DNA from: Crocinitomix sp.
GTDB taxonomy: Bacteria; Bacteroidota; Bacteroidia; Flavobacteriales_D; Crocinitomicaceae
Length of the DNA: 5,046 bases
Assembly (NCBI GenBank): GCA_020849935.1
Contig: JADZFJ010000129.1
Span: 1-5,046 of the forward strand
Direction: 5' to 3'
Made by a program: the position numbers and the translations under genes. The notes under the pieces are model-generated. The model did not search any database and had not been told where the DNA came from. It worked only from the letters and a program-made list of their open reading frames with translations. Shown here one piece after another: positions 1 through 5,046 of the stretch (its first letter is position 1; every line of letters begins with the position of its first letter).

Positions 1-57
1 AAATCGAGGCTTTAATGCAGCAAGCGTTTCTTTGTATTCGATAAATAGTTGTTCCAT
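1..57 (-). CDS. N-terminal fragment of an unidentified protein
   Basis: An open frame on the minus strand starts at an ATG (57 to 55) and runs off the left edge. It reads MEQLFIEYKETLAALKPRF, 19 residues. An in-frame TAA lies directly before the ATG, so this is the first possible ATG of the frame. The residues suggest a charged, amphipathic helical start with no signal peptide or membrane segment. There is no clear Shine-Dalgarno sequence, as is usual in Bacteroidota. The long AT-rich region upstream (58-376), with its dyads, fits a promoter region for this gene. Too little is present to name a family. The frame is believable mainly because it is open to the edge, reads like protein and follows a plausible regulatory region. 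Confidence 0.5.
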   Translation of the reverse strand, partial: MEQLFIEYKETLAALKPRF

Positions 58-156
58 TTACAGGTGTTTGAAAATGTAAAGGTATAAATTTTGTTTATCT
101 CTACAAACATTTTTTTGGATTTTTTGTATATAGCAATAAACATTAATTGATTACAA

Positions 157-176
157 TTGTTTATCATAATAAACAA
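157..176. repeat. Inverted repeat TTGTTTAT-N4-ATAAACAA
   Basis: Two perfect 8-bp arms (157-164 and 169-176) surround a 4-base centre, CATA. The same octamer recurs at 91-98 as a direct copy, and a 7-of-8 inverted copy lies at 136-143. This could be a protein binding site or a cruciform-forming site upstream of the left-edge gene. With AT-rich DNA some of this is expected by chance, so only the sequence symmetry itself is certain. Confidence 0.5.
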
Positions 177-191
177 ATTTGATTTATAATC

Positions 192-207
192 GTTAGTTGT
201 AACTAAC
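192..207. repeat. Dyad GTTAGTT-GT-AACTAAC
   Basis: Two perfect 7-bp arms (192-198 and 201-207) are separated by only 2 bases. A loop of 2 is too small for a good RNA hairpin, so a binding site for a dimeric protein fits better than a terminator. It lies about 135 bp upstream of the start of the left-edge gene. No protein can be assigned to it from sequence. Confidence 0.45.
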
Positions 208-369
208 AAAATTGGGTTTAATAACAATTAAAAAGATCTTTATGTGTTTTGTAATAATCATAATAAAGATGTTTTTTTGGTTGGCGGCCTTTTTTAGTTG
301 GGAAATGGATGGTCTCCTCATAATAGGGGGATACAGAAATTTTGTTTTTTTACTTTGTTAATTTGAAAG

Positions 370-408
370 AAAATAAAAAAGGGGGAACTTTTCATTTTTC
401 CCCCTTTT
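370..408 (-). terminator. Rho-independent terminator of the beta-barrel gene at 430-1197
   Basis: On the minus strand an 11-bp perfect stem is formed by 408-398 and 387-377. It contains five consecutive G-C pairs (400-404 with 381-385) and closes a 10-base loop. The stem begins about 20 bases after the TAA stop of the barrel gene. Its 3' arm ends in a T run that continues as a T-rich tail to about 370. The plus strand has only four T residues after the stem, so the signal reads as a minus-strand terminator. It isolates the barrel gene from the left-edge gene. Confidence 0.85.
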
Positions 409-429
409 GGTTATCGTTAGAAATACTGC

Positions 430-1197
430 TTAGAAAGAATATCCCAACGAAATATTTAAGATTTTCACATAAGGAAAAGCATGTTTTGCAATGATGTCAA
501 TGCTGCTGGCATCATAAGTTGAACTTACATCCATGCGCAATTGATCGATAATATCTTTTTGTTCAGTTACAAAAGTGGTTACTTCTCCGTTTACTTTGGC
601 ATAATCAACGCTTCCGTTCGAATAATCTTCGCCTCTTAAAAGAATTGAATTGGTACCAACGCCTAGTCCTAACCAAAGAACGTCCAAGGTAAATCCGCTA
701 TCTGTTACCCATTGATTGCCAATTCCGAGTCCACCGCCAAGGAAAAGAAAACTTGCATTTACCTCACCACCATGTTTTATCGAAGGATCATTTCCGTCAG
801 GAAAATCAAAGGTAAACGGATTCATTTTTCCGGCTTGAAAACCAAAATAAGGTGCTACATAAAATCCTTTTAAGGCTTCTTTGGCTGGAAAAAACCGAAG
901 TTGAAGTGATCCTCCATAGGAAATAAACTTTGTATTTAAAACATCCGAATTAACTCCCGCCGAATCAAGAATGTCTCCTAAAATATTAGTAGCAAACCTA
1001 TTAAACGGTACAGCTTTTTTAGAACTAATATTTACACGAAGATTGGCTGAGAAATAATCGGTAAATTTTCGTTCATAATTAATGCCAAAATTATTGGTAA
1101 GCACCATTGCTGGCGTAAGCGTTAATTTGACCGAATTATTTTGCGTTGATCCTAATAAAGGAAAAATCGCCATTACAATTAACAATGTTTTTTTCAT
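430..1197 (-). CDS. Outer-membrane beta-barrel protein, paralog 1 (255 aa)
   Basis: Predicted small outer-membrane beta-barrel protein; its function and ligand are unknown. Residues 1 to about 18 form a signal peptide: MKK, a hydrophobic stretch, then LLGSTQ, with probable cleavage just before or after Q19. The mature part has alternating hydrophobic and polar strands rich in Gly and aromatic residues. A Gly-rich strand GGGLGIGNQW lies at 154-163 and DVLWLGLGVG at 172-181. The protein ends in LGYSF; a C-terminal Phe is the usual signal for the outer-membrane assembly machinery. It resembles the general porin-like or DUF3575-type barrels of Bacteroidota, but I cannot fix the family. It has no cysteine. 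The ATG at 1197 places the signal peptide exactly at the N-terminus. A near -7 box, TTAGTTTG, lies at 1227-1220, about 22 bp upstream. It is clearly homologous to the next gene upstream (1343-2104) and is followed by a strong terminator. Confidence 0.85.
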   Translation of the reverse strand: MKKTLLIVMAIFPLLGSTQNNSVKLTLTPAMVLTNNFGINYERKFTDYFSANLRVNISSKKAVPFNRFATNILGDILDSAGVNSDVLNTKFISYGGSLQLRFFPAKEALKGFYVAPYFGFQAGKMNPFTFDFPDGNDPSIKHGGEVNASFLFLGGGLGIGNQWVTDSGFTLDVLWLGLGVGTNSILLRGEDYSNGSVDYAKVNGEVTTFVTEQKDIIDQLRMDVSSTYDASSIDIIAKHAFPYVKILNISLGYSF

Positions 1198-1252
1198 TCG
1201 TCTGTATTTATAGTTGTACCAAACTAACGAAAAAAATCGAATTGCGGTTGGT

Positions 1253-1283
1253 TTTAGTGTTCAATTCCTGCATTGAACCTAAA
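1253..1283. repeat. Imperfect stem-loop between the two barrel genes
   Basis: The arms GTTCAAT (1259-1265) and ATTGAAC (1272-1278) pair perfectly across a 6-base loop. After a one-base bulge at T1258, TTTAG (1253-1257) pairs with CTAAA (1279-1283), giving 12 pairs in all. No T run follows on either strand, so it is not a standard terminator. It lies 56 to 86 bases upstream of the ATG at 1197. It could be an operator, an mRNA processing or stabilising structure if the two barrel genes share a transcript, or a remnant. Confidence 0.45.
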
Positions 1284-1291
1284 GAGACTAG

Positions 1292-1329
1292 AAAAAACTG
1301 CTTTACCTTGGAATAGTGTTTTCAGTTTT
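1292..1329 (-). terminator. Weak candidate terminator of the second barrel gene
   Basis: On the minus strand, AAAACTG (1329-1323) can pair with CAGTTTT (1300-1294), and the T run continues to 1292. It begins about 13 bases after the TGA stop of the gene at 1343-2104. The stem is only 7 bp, has few G-C pairs and spans a 22-base loop, so termination would be weak or partial. An overlapping alternative pairs TACCTT (1304-1309) with AAGGTA (1330-1335). If neither works, the two barrel genes would be co-transcribed. Confidence 0.3.
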
Positions 1330-1342
1330 AAGGTATTAAGAA

Positions 1343-2104
1343 TCAAAAAGAGAAACCAAGTGAAACATTTAATATTTTAACAACTGGCATAGTATTTTGT
1401 GCAACCACATAAATGCCTTTGGTATCGTAGGTTGCAGAAATGTCCATTCTTAGAAAGTCTATCAGGTCTTCTCGTTTTGACATATATTTGTTAAAAGCCC
1501 CATAAACATCATTAAAATATCCTTTAGCCATTGATGTCGCTTGAATATTCATGGTGTTTTTTCCAAGACCAAGACCAACCCAAAGTACATCTATCGAAAT
1601 TCCTTTTTTATTAGTCCATTGATTTCCGATTCCGATTCCGCCACCAAAAAATTGAAAGCCACCCTTTAAACCAGCGACATATTGAATAGGAATGTATTCG
1701 TATGGGCGAAACACAAAGTCGGTTCCGTAAAATTTCCCAGTTTGATATCCTAAATTAGTGTCGACATAAAATCTACTTGAGGTTTTTTTGTGAAGTAAAA
1801 ATCGAAAATGGAACGATGCGCCGTGTGAATGACAATCATTTTCTGTCTTCCAACCTGTCATATTCAGCATTTGTCCAATCTCATTTGAAGCAATTCTATT
1901 ACATGGTAAAACATTTCTAGCTCCATAATTTACTTTTAAACCTGCTGTGCAATGTTCCGAAAGTTTTCGTTCGTAAGCCAAGGCGAAAATATGGGTGTGT
2001 ACAATTGAGGGCGCCAAGGTTAATTTAAATGAATTGTTTTGTGCCATTCCCAAAATAGGGAAAACGACGAAAGCAAGAAAAAGGAAGTTTCTGATTATTG
2101 ACAT
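1343..2104 (-). CDS. Outer-membrane beta-barrel protein, paralog 2 (253 aa)
   Basis: Predicted outer-membrane beta-barrel protein of unknown function, paralogous to the gene at 430-1197. I chose the ATG at 2104. The frame can be extended to a TTG at 2119, but the ATG places the signal peptide (MSIIRN, hydrophobic core, FPILGMAQ, probable cleavage near residue 21) exactly as in the paralog. Shared blocks include QNNSxKLTL after the signal, YERK near 44-47, GGGIGIGNQW at 154-163, DVLWVGLGLG at 172-181, LRMDxSxTYD near 218-227 and the end VKILNVSLGFSF with C-terminal Phe. The Gly-rich motif falls at the same residue number in both proteins. Unlike its paralog it has three cysteines (52, 68, 91) and seven histidines (36, 38, 51, 92, 94, 99, 105), all in the N-terminal half, including the motif CHSH at 91-94. 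Its start is 64 bp from the stop of the dioxygenase gene on the same strand, so read-through from it is possible. Confidence 0.85.
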   Translation of the reverse strand: MSIIRNFLFLAFVVFPILGMAQNNSFKLTLAPSIVHTHIFALAYERKLSEHCTAGLKVNYGARNVLPCNRIASNEIGQMLNMTGWKTENDCHSHGASFHFRFLLHKKTSSRFYVDTNLGYQTGKFYGTDFVFRPYEYIPIQYVAGLKGGFQFFGGGIGIGNQWTNKKGISIDVLWVGLGLGKNTMNIQATSMAKGYFNDVYGAFNKYMSKREDLIDFLRMDISATYDTKGIYVVAQNTMPVVKILNVSLGFSF

Positions 2105-2168
2105 ATTAACAATAGCCAAGATACAAAAAAACTTGAACTTGTTCTATTGAATTTTAGCGACTCAACAA

Positions 2169-3191
2169 CTAGCCTGGAATCGTATTTTCAGTTTTTAGGT
2201 GATCAGAAAAAACTTGATCTACCCATGCTTTGCCCCATTCGGCTAATTCTTGCTCAGACCAAAGTGGTGGATAAAAAATGCGTTTTTGAAAATGAGGAGG
2301 TAAATAATTTTGCCAATTGGTACCGCCTGTTCCTTTTGATTCGCCGCCTTTTTGCGCCAAATAATGCGCAGCTGTGCGATAATGAACCAATGGCCAATTG
2401 ATGTTGACATTTACATCTAATTCGCGAAGTTCTTTAATGAGGTCAGGATTTTTTTGATCGGCGGGAGAAAGTGCTTGGTATTTTTTCCAAAGATTCATTG
2501 GTTGATATTGATCGGCAAATTCATGAAATTTTTCCATGTATTTTGCTTCAAAATCAACAAGGGTTAATGTTTTTGCACCGGTTGCTTCTACTACCGCCCC
2601 GCGACGCCAATAAATATTGTCTAATTGATGGTGAATATCCGCATCCATTAATGCTTGACGTTCAGTTTCATACACCAAATATTTTAAGTCGGTACTTGCG
2701 ATTTCGATGTAACGATAACTTGCTGTTTGGAACCCACTTGCTGATAAAAGAGACATTCTGAATTTTGTGAATTGTTCGCGTTCCATGCCAAATCGCATAA
2801 TATCAAACGAATTGGTTAGAGCTTCAAAATACTTATTTACACGCTTAAGCCGTTCGATAAAAAAGGAAACTGACAAGGTATCAAACCACCCTAAATCTTG
2901 TCCGATTTCCGAAATGTTTTTTCCGTTTTTGCATATTTGCTCAATTTCGTGTGAGATTAAAGAGAAATACAATTCGGTGATTTGGTGGTAAACGATGAAT
3001 ATTTTTTCGTCTGGAAAATCTGTCTTTGGCTTTTGTAAACTTAACAAAGCATCTACCTCGATATAATCCCAATAAGTTAGCGGATTTGCATAGATCAATC
3101 CATCCAAATACGCATCTAAATCTTGTCCGATGGAGGTGTATTTTTCTTTTAAGATTTTAAGTTTACCCAAGGTTGAATCAGAAATTTCCAT
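2169..3191 (-). CDS. Tryptophan 2,3-dioxygenase family protein (340 aa)
   Basis: Predicted cytoplasmic haem enzyme that opens the indole ring of L-tryptophan with O2 to give N-formylkynurenine, the first step of the kynurenine pathway. The family fit is seen in FIVYHQITELYF (65-76), where Phe65 and His69 match the substrate-pocket Phe and distal His (human Phe72 and His76). It is also seen in FTKFRMSLLSASGFQTASYR (141-160), where Phe141 and Arg145 match human Phe140 and Arg144, and in GTGGT (287-291), where Thr288 matches human Thr342. The probable proximal haem ligand is His270: Trp266-x3-His270 matches the human Trp-x3-His spacing. The loop from this His to the GTGG motif is four residues longer than in human TDO; His276 is a less likely alternative. 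The TTYWDY-like start (PLTYWDYIEVDALLSLQ, 37-53) and the C-terminal FQKRIFYPPLW are, from memory, typical of the flavobacterial branch. The ATG at 3191 has no Shine-Dalgarno sequence. No other kynurenine-pathway gene is visible nearby. Activity is inferred from the family. Confidence 0.9.
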   Translation of the reverse strand: MEISDSTLGKLKILKEKYTSIGQDLDAYLDGLIYANPLTYWDYIEVDALLSLQKPKTDFPDEKIFIVYHQITELYFSLISHEIEQICKNGKNISEIGQDLGWFDTLSVSFFIERLKRVNKYFEALTNSFDIMRFGMEREQFTKFRMSLLSASGFQTASYRYIEIASTDLKYLVYETERQALMDADIHHQLDNIYWRRGAVVEATGAKTLTLVDFEAKYMEKFHEFADQYQPMNLWKKYQALSPADQKNPDLIKELRELDVNVNINWPLVHYRTAAHYLAQKGGESKGTGGTNWQNYLPPHFQKRIFYPPLWSEQELAEWGKAWVDQVFSDHLKTENTIPG

Positions 3192-3328
3192 ATCGTTTTA
3201 TTTTAAACTTTGGTAAATTTAAACAAAACTCTGCTACAATAACTGATGTTTGTCAGGATTCCAAAAATCGGTTTTTTTGTGGCTAATCAAATCCATACAG
3301 GTTATAGAAAAATGTGGGTGAGACATCC

Positions 3329-3341
3329 TGAAAAATTTTCA
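3329..3341. repeat. 13-bp palindrome TGAAAA-A-TTTTCA
   Basis: Two perfect 6-bp arms surround a single central base. It lies about midway between the dioxygenase start (3191) and the araC promoter (3484). Such an odd-centred AT-rich palindrome could be an operator, but nothing ties it to a given protein and chance is a fair alternative. Confidence 0.35.
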
Positions 3342-3400
3342 ACCTTCGATTATTTTTATTGGATTTTCCCCTTTTAATCCTATTTTGATCTCACTTTTTC

Positions 3401-3414
3401 GGTCAATTTTGACC
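3401..3414. promoter_or_regulatory. Operator-like dyad GGTCAA-TT-TTGACC
   Basis: The arms at 3401-3406 and 3409-3414 are perfect reverse complements with a 2-base centre. A related half-site, TTGATC, lies just upstream at 3385-3390. The slightly longer form ATTTTGAYC is directly repeated at 3382-3390 and 3406-3414, 24 bp apart, which is similar to the paired direct half-sites bound by many AraC-family proteins. The site ends about 49 bp before the candidate -33 box of the araC-type gene, a position suited to an activator or autoregulator. Binding is inferred, not shown. Confidence 0.4.
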
Positions 3415-3462
3415 CTTTAATAAATGAAACAAGCCCTACAATCATTAAGTGGAACTAACCGA

Positions 3463-3491
3463 TTTCAAGACTAAAAATTAAAATATATTTG
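3463..3491 (+). promoter_or_regulatory. Bacteroidota-type promoter of the AraC-family gene
   Basis: TATATTTG at 3484-3491 matches the Bacteroidota primary sigma factor -7 consensus TAnnTTTG at all six fixed positions. TTTC at 3463-3466, one base off the TTTG -33 box, lies 17 bp upstream. Transcription would start near 3497-3500, leaving a leader of about 10 bases before the ATG at 3509. This supports that ATG rather than the TTG at 3503. The -7 box is strong, the -33 box is weak. Confidence 0.6.
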
Positions 3492-3508
3492 CGCTAAACC
3501 ACTTGATA

Positions 3509-4414
3509 ATGAATGTCGAATCAACACCCGTTTTTTATAATGAAGTGACAAATTGTGTGAAATTTGTTCTCAAAGACGGTGTTTTTGATTTGACCTCGAT
3601 TGATAATTTTGAAAAGAACTTTAATTCATCTGGGTTTGGTGTTAAATTCGTTACAAAAGGAGTTGAACGTTACCGGGTAAATAAACAACTCTACACGGTT
3701 CGCGAAGGAAACTATTTGTTGGTTAATGGCGAAAAAGAAGCCTCTGTTGAAATTAACAGTCAGCAGCATGTGAAAGGGATGTGCTTTCAAGTTTCGGACG
3801 GGTTAATTTCGCAAGTTGTTGCCAGCTTTAAAGCACCAAACACTCCTTTTTCGGATCAAGAATTGTCTTCGTTTTTTTTAGGAACTAATTTTTTAGAAAA
3901 TAAGTACGCAGCTCAAAGTAATGCCTTGGGAATAAAATTAATGGATTTACATCGTCAGGTGCTCACGAAAGAATTGTTTGAAGATCACATTCAGGAAGAG
4001 TTTTTTTTCGAATTGGCGTCTGCTATTGTCACAGATCAGATTGGGGTTTTCAAAGAATTACAAAACATAAAAAGTGTAAAAGAAGACACAAAAAGGGATT
4101 TATTTAGACGACTTAACCTTGGACGTGAGTATATGGATGGGTGTTTTGAAAAGTCAATCACCATCGAACAAATTGCGCTATTTGCTGGAATGTCTGAATT
4201 TCATTTTTTCCGATTGTTTAGACAAACTTTTGGATTGAGCCCTTATCAGTATTTGACAAAGAAACGTTTTGAGCGCGCGATTTATCTGCTTTCGCAAGGG
4301 CTTCCAATCTCAGACGTTGCTGTTGAAAGTGGATTTTCATCGATTCATTCGTTCAGTAAATCGTTTAAAAGGGTGTATGGTGTTTCACCAAGTAATCATT
4401 TTCAGATTAAATAA
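3509..4414 (+). CDS. AraC-family transcriptional regulator (301 aa)
   Basis: Predicted cytoplasmic DNA-binding regulator. The C-terminal part (about 205-301) is an AraC/XylS double helix-turn-helix domain. The first HTH spans about 217-240 (ITIEQIALFAGMSEFHFFRLF) and is followed by FGLSPYQYL. The second spans about 265-290 (PISDVAVESGFSSIHSFSKSF), followed by the family signature GVSPSNH. The N-terminal part (about 15-180) looks like a beta-rich cupin-type sensing domain, for example VKFVTKGVERYRVNKQLYTVREGNYLLVN at 45-73; its ligand is unknown. I chose the ATG at 3509. A TTG two codons upstream (3503) is in frame but would sit almost at the predicted transcription start. There is no Shine-Dalgarno sequence. 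The gene is divergent from the dioxygenase gene and lies 73 bp before a TonB-receptor-like gene on the same strand, so either may be a target. Regulators of this type often control their neighbours or themselves. Confidence 0.9.
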   Translation: MNVESTPVFYNEVTNCVKFVLKDGVFDLTSIDNFEKNFNSSGFGVKFVTKGVERYRVNKQLYTVREGNYLLVNGEKEASVEINSQQHVKGMCFQVSDGLISQVVASFKAPNTPFSDQELSSFFLGTNFLENKYAAQSNALGIKLMDLHRQVLTKELFEDHIQEEFFFELASAIVTDQIGVFKELQNIKSVKEDTKRDLFRRLNLGREYMDGCFEKSITIEQIALFAGMSEFHFFRLFRQTFGLSPYQYLTKKRFERAIYLLSQGLPISDVAVESGFSSIHSFSKSFKRVYGVSPSNHFQIK

Positions 4415-4487
4415 GACATTAAAATAAGCAGGGTTGAACAAATGAAACTAGAATTTAATCCTTAGTTTAGTTTTCAATATTGATTTT
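4415..4487 (+). promoter_or_regulatory. Short spacer before the TonB-receptor-like gene
   Basis: This 73-bp AT-rich gap has no clear terminator hairpin for the araC-type gene. A near -7 box, TAGTTTAG (one mismatch), lies at 4463-4470, about 17 bp before the ATG, but no -33 box is found at the usual distance. The receptor gene may have its own weak promoter here or be read through from the regulator. Confidence 0.3.
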
Positions 4488-5046
4488 ATGAATTCAAAAC
4501 AAGGTTTGTTCGCGTTGATGATGCTGTTTTCTCCGCTTACTATTTTTTGTCAATCCATCATAGGTAAAATTAGCGACTACGACAAAACCACAAGTTATCA
4601 AATCGCTTTGTTTAATGCCAGTGATACCACGCTAGCAAAAATTGCTTTGTGTGATTCGTTGGGTAATTTTGAATTTGGTCCGCTAAAACTATCCACCTAC
4701 TTTTTACGAATTGAAAACGATTTAGGCGATTCTTTTCAAAAAGATAGTCTCGAAATTTCGTCGATGGAAACTATCATTGATTTGCAAACAGTGAAACTAA
4801 CGTCAGGCAGTTTAAATCTGGCGGAGGTGGAAGTCACTGCCAAAAAAATGTTCATTACTCGAAAAGCCGATAAAATTATTGTAAATCCGGAAGCCATGAT
4901 TGGTAGTTCTGGCACATCTGCCCTAGAATTGCTCGAAAAAATTCCAGGAATCACCGTAGATTATGAAGGCAATATCTCGCTAAAAGGAAAGAGCGGTGTG
5001 GTAGTTTTTATAGACAATCGGCCAACTTATCTTTCGTCGGATGAAC
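4488..5046 (+). CDS. TonB-dependent-receptor-like outer-membrane protein, N-terminal part
   Basis: An open frame starts at the ATG at 4488 and runs off the right edge; 186 complete codons are present of a protein that is probably about 750-850 residues, judging from the family. Residues 1 to about 21 are a signal peptide (MNSKQG, hydrophobic core, LTIFCQS). Residues about 23-103 form a carboxypeptidase-regulatory-like beta-sandwich, with the usual pattern of a G-K-I opening, SDTTLAKIALCDSLGNFEFG in the middle and a closing strand at FLRIE. From about 112 the plug domain begins: AEVEVTAKK, then RKADKIIVNPEA, ALELLEKIPGITVD, GNISLKGKSGVVVFID and RPTYLS. This order is typical of Bacteroidota outer-membrane beta-barrel (TonB-receptor family) proteins, which import or bind large substrates at the outer membrane. 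No TonB box can be picked with confidence, and the substrate is unknown. There is no Shine-Dalgarno sequence. Confidence 0.9.
   Translation, partial: MNSKQGLFALMMLFSPLTIFCQSIIGKISDYDKTTSYQIALFNASDTTLAKIALCDSLGNFEFGPLKLSTYFLRIENDLGDSFQKDSLEISSMETIIDLQTVKLTSGSLNLAEVEVTAKKMFITRKADKIIVNPEAMIGSSGTSALELLEKIPGITVDYEGNISLKGKSGVVVFIDNRPTYLSSDE

Larger units (their letters stand above)
58..376. promoter_or_regulatory. AT-rich intergenic region, probable control region of the left-edge gene
   Basis: No gene is supported in these roughly 320 bases. They are very AT-rich, except for a short GC-richer patch near 283-315. They hold a perfect hairpin-type repeat (157-176), a dyad (192-207), further short palindromes (CAAATTTG 174-181, AAAGATCTTT 232-241) and several copies of the octamer TTGTTTAT in both orientations. 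A near match to the Bacteroidota -7 box, AATGTTTG, lies on the minus strand at 111-104, with a TTG at 136-134 upstream of it. The spacing of 22 bp is at the long end, so this promoter is only a candidate. The region most likely serves the minus-strand gene starting at 57. Confidence 0.4.
3192..3508. promoter_or_regulatory. Divergent control region between the dioxygenase and araC-type genes
   Basis: These roughly 317 bases separate two genes that point away from each other and contain no supported gene. On the araC side there is a perfect -7 box (3484-3491) and, about 70 bp before it, the dyad GGTCAA-TT-TTGACC (3401-3414). Further symmetric elements are TGAAAA-A-TTTTCA (3329-3341) and GGATT-N10-AATCC (3361-3380). 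For the dioxygenase I found only weak -7 matches on the minus strand (TAAATTTA at 3221-3214 and GAGTTTTG at 3231-3224), each without a well-spaced -33 box. The dioxygenase promoter is therefore not assigned. Confidence 0.5.

Noticed and set aside
12..227. A 71-codon minus-strand open frame in the left intergenic region
   Set aside because: It starts with TTG, has low-complexity AT-driven composition, and overlaps the better-supported left-edge gene in another frame.
163..267. Direct repeat ATCATAATAAA at 163-173 and 257-267
   Set aside because: An 11-base repeat in DNA this AT-rich is not far from chance expectation and no further copies were seen.
2105..2119. N-terminal extension of the second barrel protein to a TTG start
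   Set aside because: The ATG at 2104 aligns the signal peptide with the paralog; the extension adds only five residues ahead of it.
2120..2150. Possible terminator of the dioxygenase gene near a T run (GAACAAGTTC before seven T on the minus strand)
   Set aside because: The 4-bp stem would have a 2-base loop, which is too small to form a working hairpin.
2147..2991. Three plus-strand open frames of 74 to 96 codons across the dioxygenase gene
   Set aside because: They are antisense shadows of the dioxygenase gene and show no recognisable protein features.
3261..3282. Hairpin CAAAAA/TTTTTG in the divergent region
   Set aside because: It is almost wholly A-T pairs, has no T tail in a useful direction and follows no gene end.
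4736..4954. A 72-codon minus-strand open frame
   Set aside because: It is an antisense shadow of the TonB-receptor-like gene, whose plus-strand frame has clear family motifs.

Overview
The window looks like chromosomal DNA from a member of the Bacteroidota, most likely Flavobacteriia or a close relative. The evidence is the AT-rich intergenic DNA, start codons with no Shine-Dalgarno sequence, and a Bacteroidota-type -7 promoter box (TAnnTTTG). The proteins agree: small outer-membrane beta-barrels ending in Phe, a flavobacterial-type tryptophan 2,3-dioxygenase, and a TonB-receptor-like protein with a carboxypeptidase-regulatory-like N-terminal domain. No rRNA, tRNA, CRISPR array, insertion sequence or phage gene was seen.

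Layout. At the left edge are the first 19 codons of an unidentified minus-strand gene (1-57). About 320 bp of AT-rich regulatory DNA follow (58-376), with dyads and a repeated TTGTTTAT motif. A strong minus-strand terminator (370-408) comes next. Then come three minus-strand genes: two paralogous outer-membrane beta-barrel proteins in tandem (430-1197 and 1343-2104) and, upstream of them, a tryptophan 2,3-dioxygenase gene (2169-3191). A divergent intergenic region (3192-3508) holds a perfect -7 promoter box and dyad-like sites. It leads to a plus-strand AraC-family regulator (3509-4414). A TonB-dependent-receptor-like gene starts 73 bp later (4488) and runs off the right edge.

How the parts may work together. 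The two barrel genes clearly arose by duplication and have since diverged: the upstream copy gained Cys and His residues that the other lacks. The dioxygenase would start tryptophan breakdown through the kynurenine pathway; no other gene of that pathway is visible. The AraC regulator is the only transcription factor seen, and it could control itself, the divergent dioxygenase or the receptor downstream. The sequence does not settle which. Most of the window is ordinary housekeeping or accessory content of this lineage, and I found no convincing sign of a new multi-gene system. The best leads are the diverged barrel pair and the operator-like sites upstream of araC.
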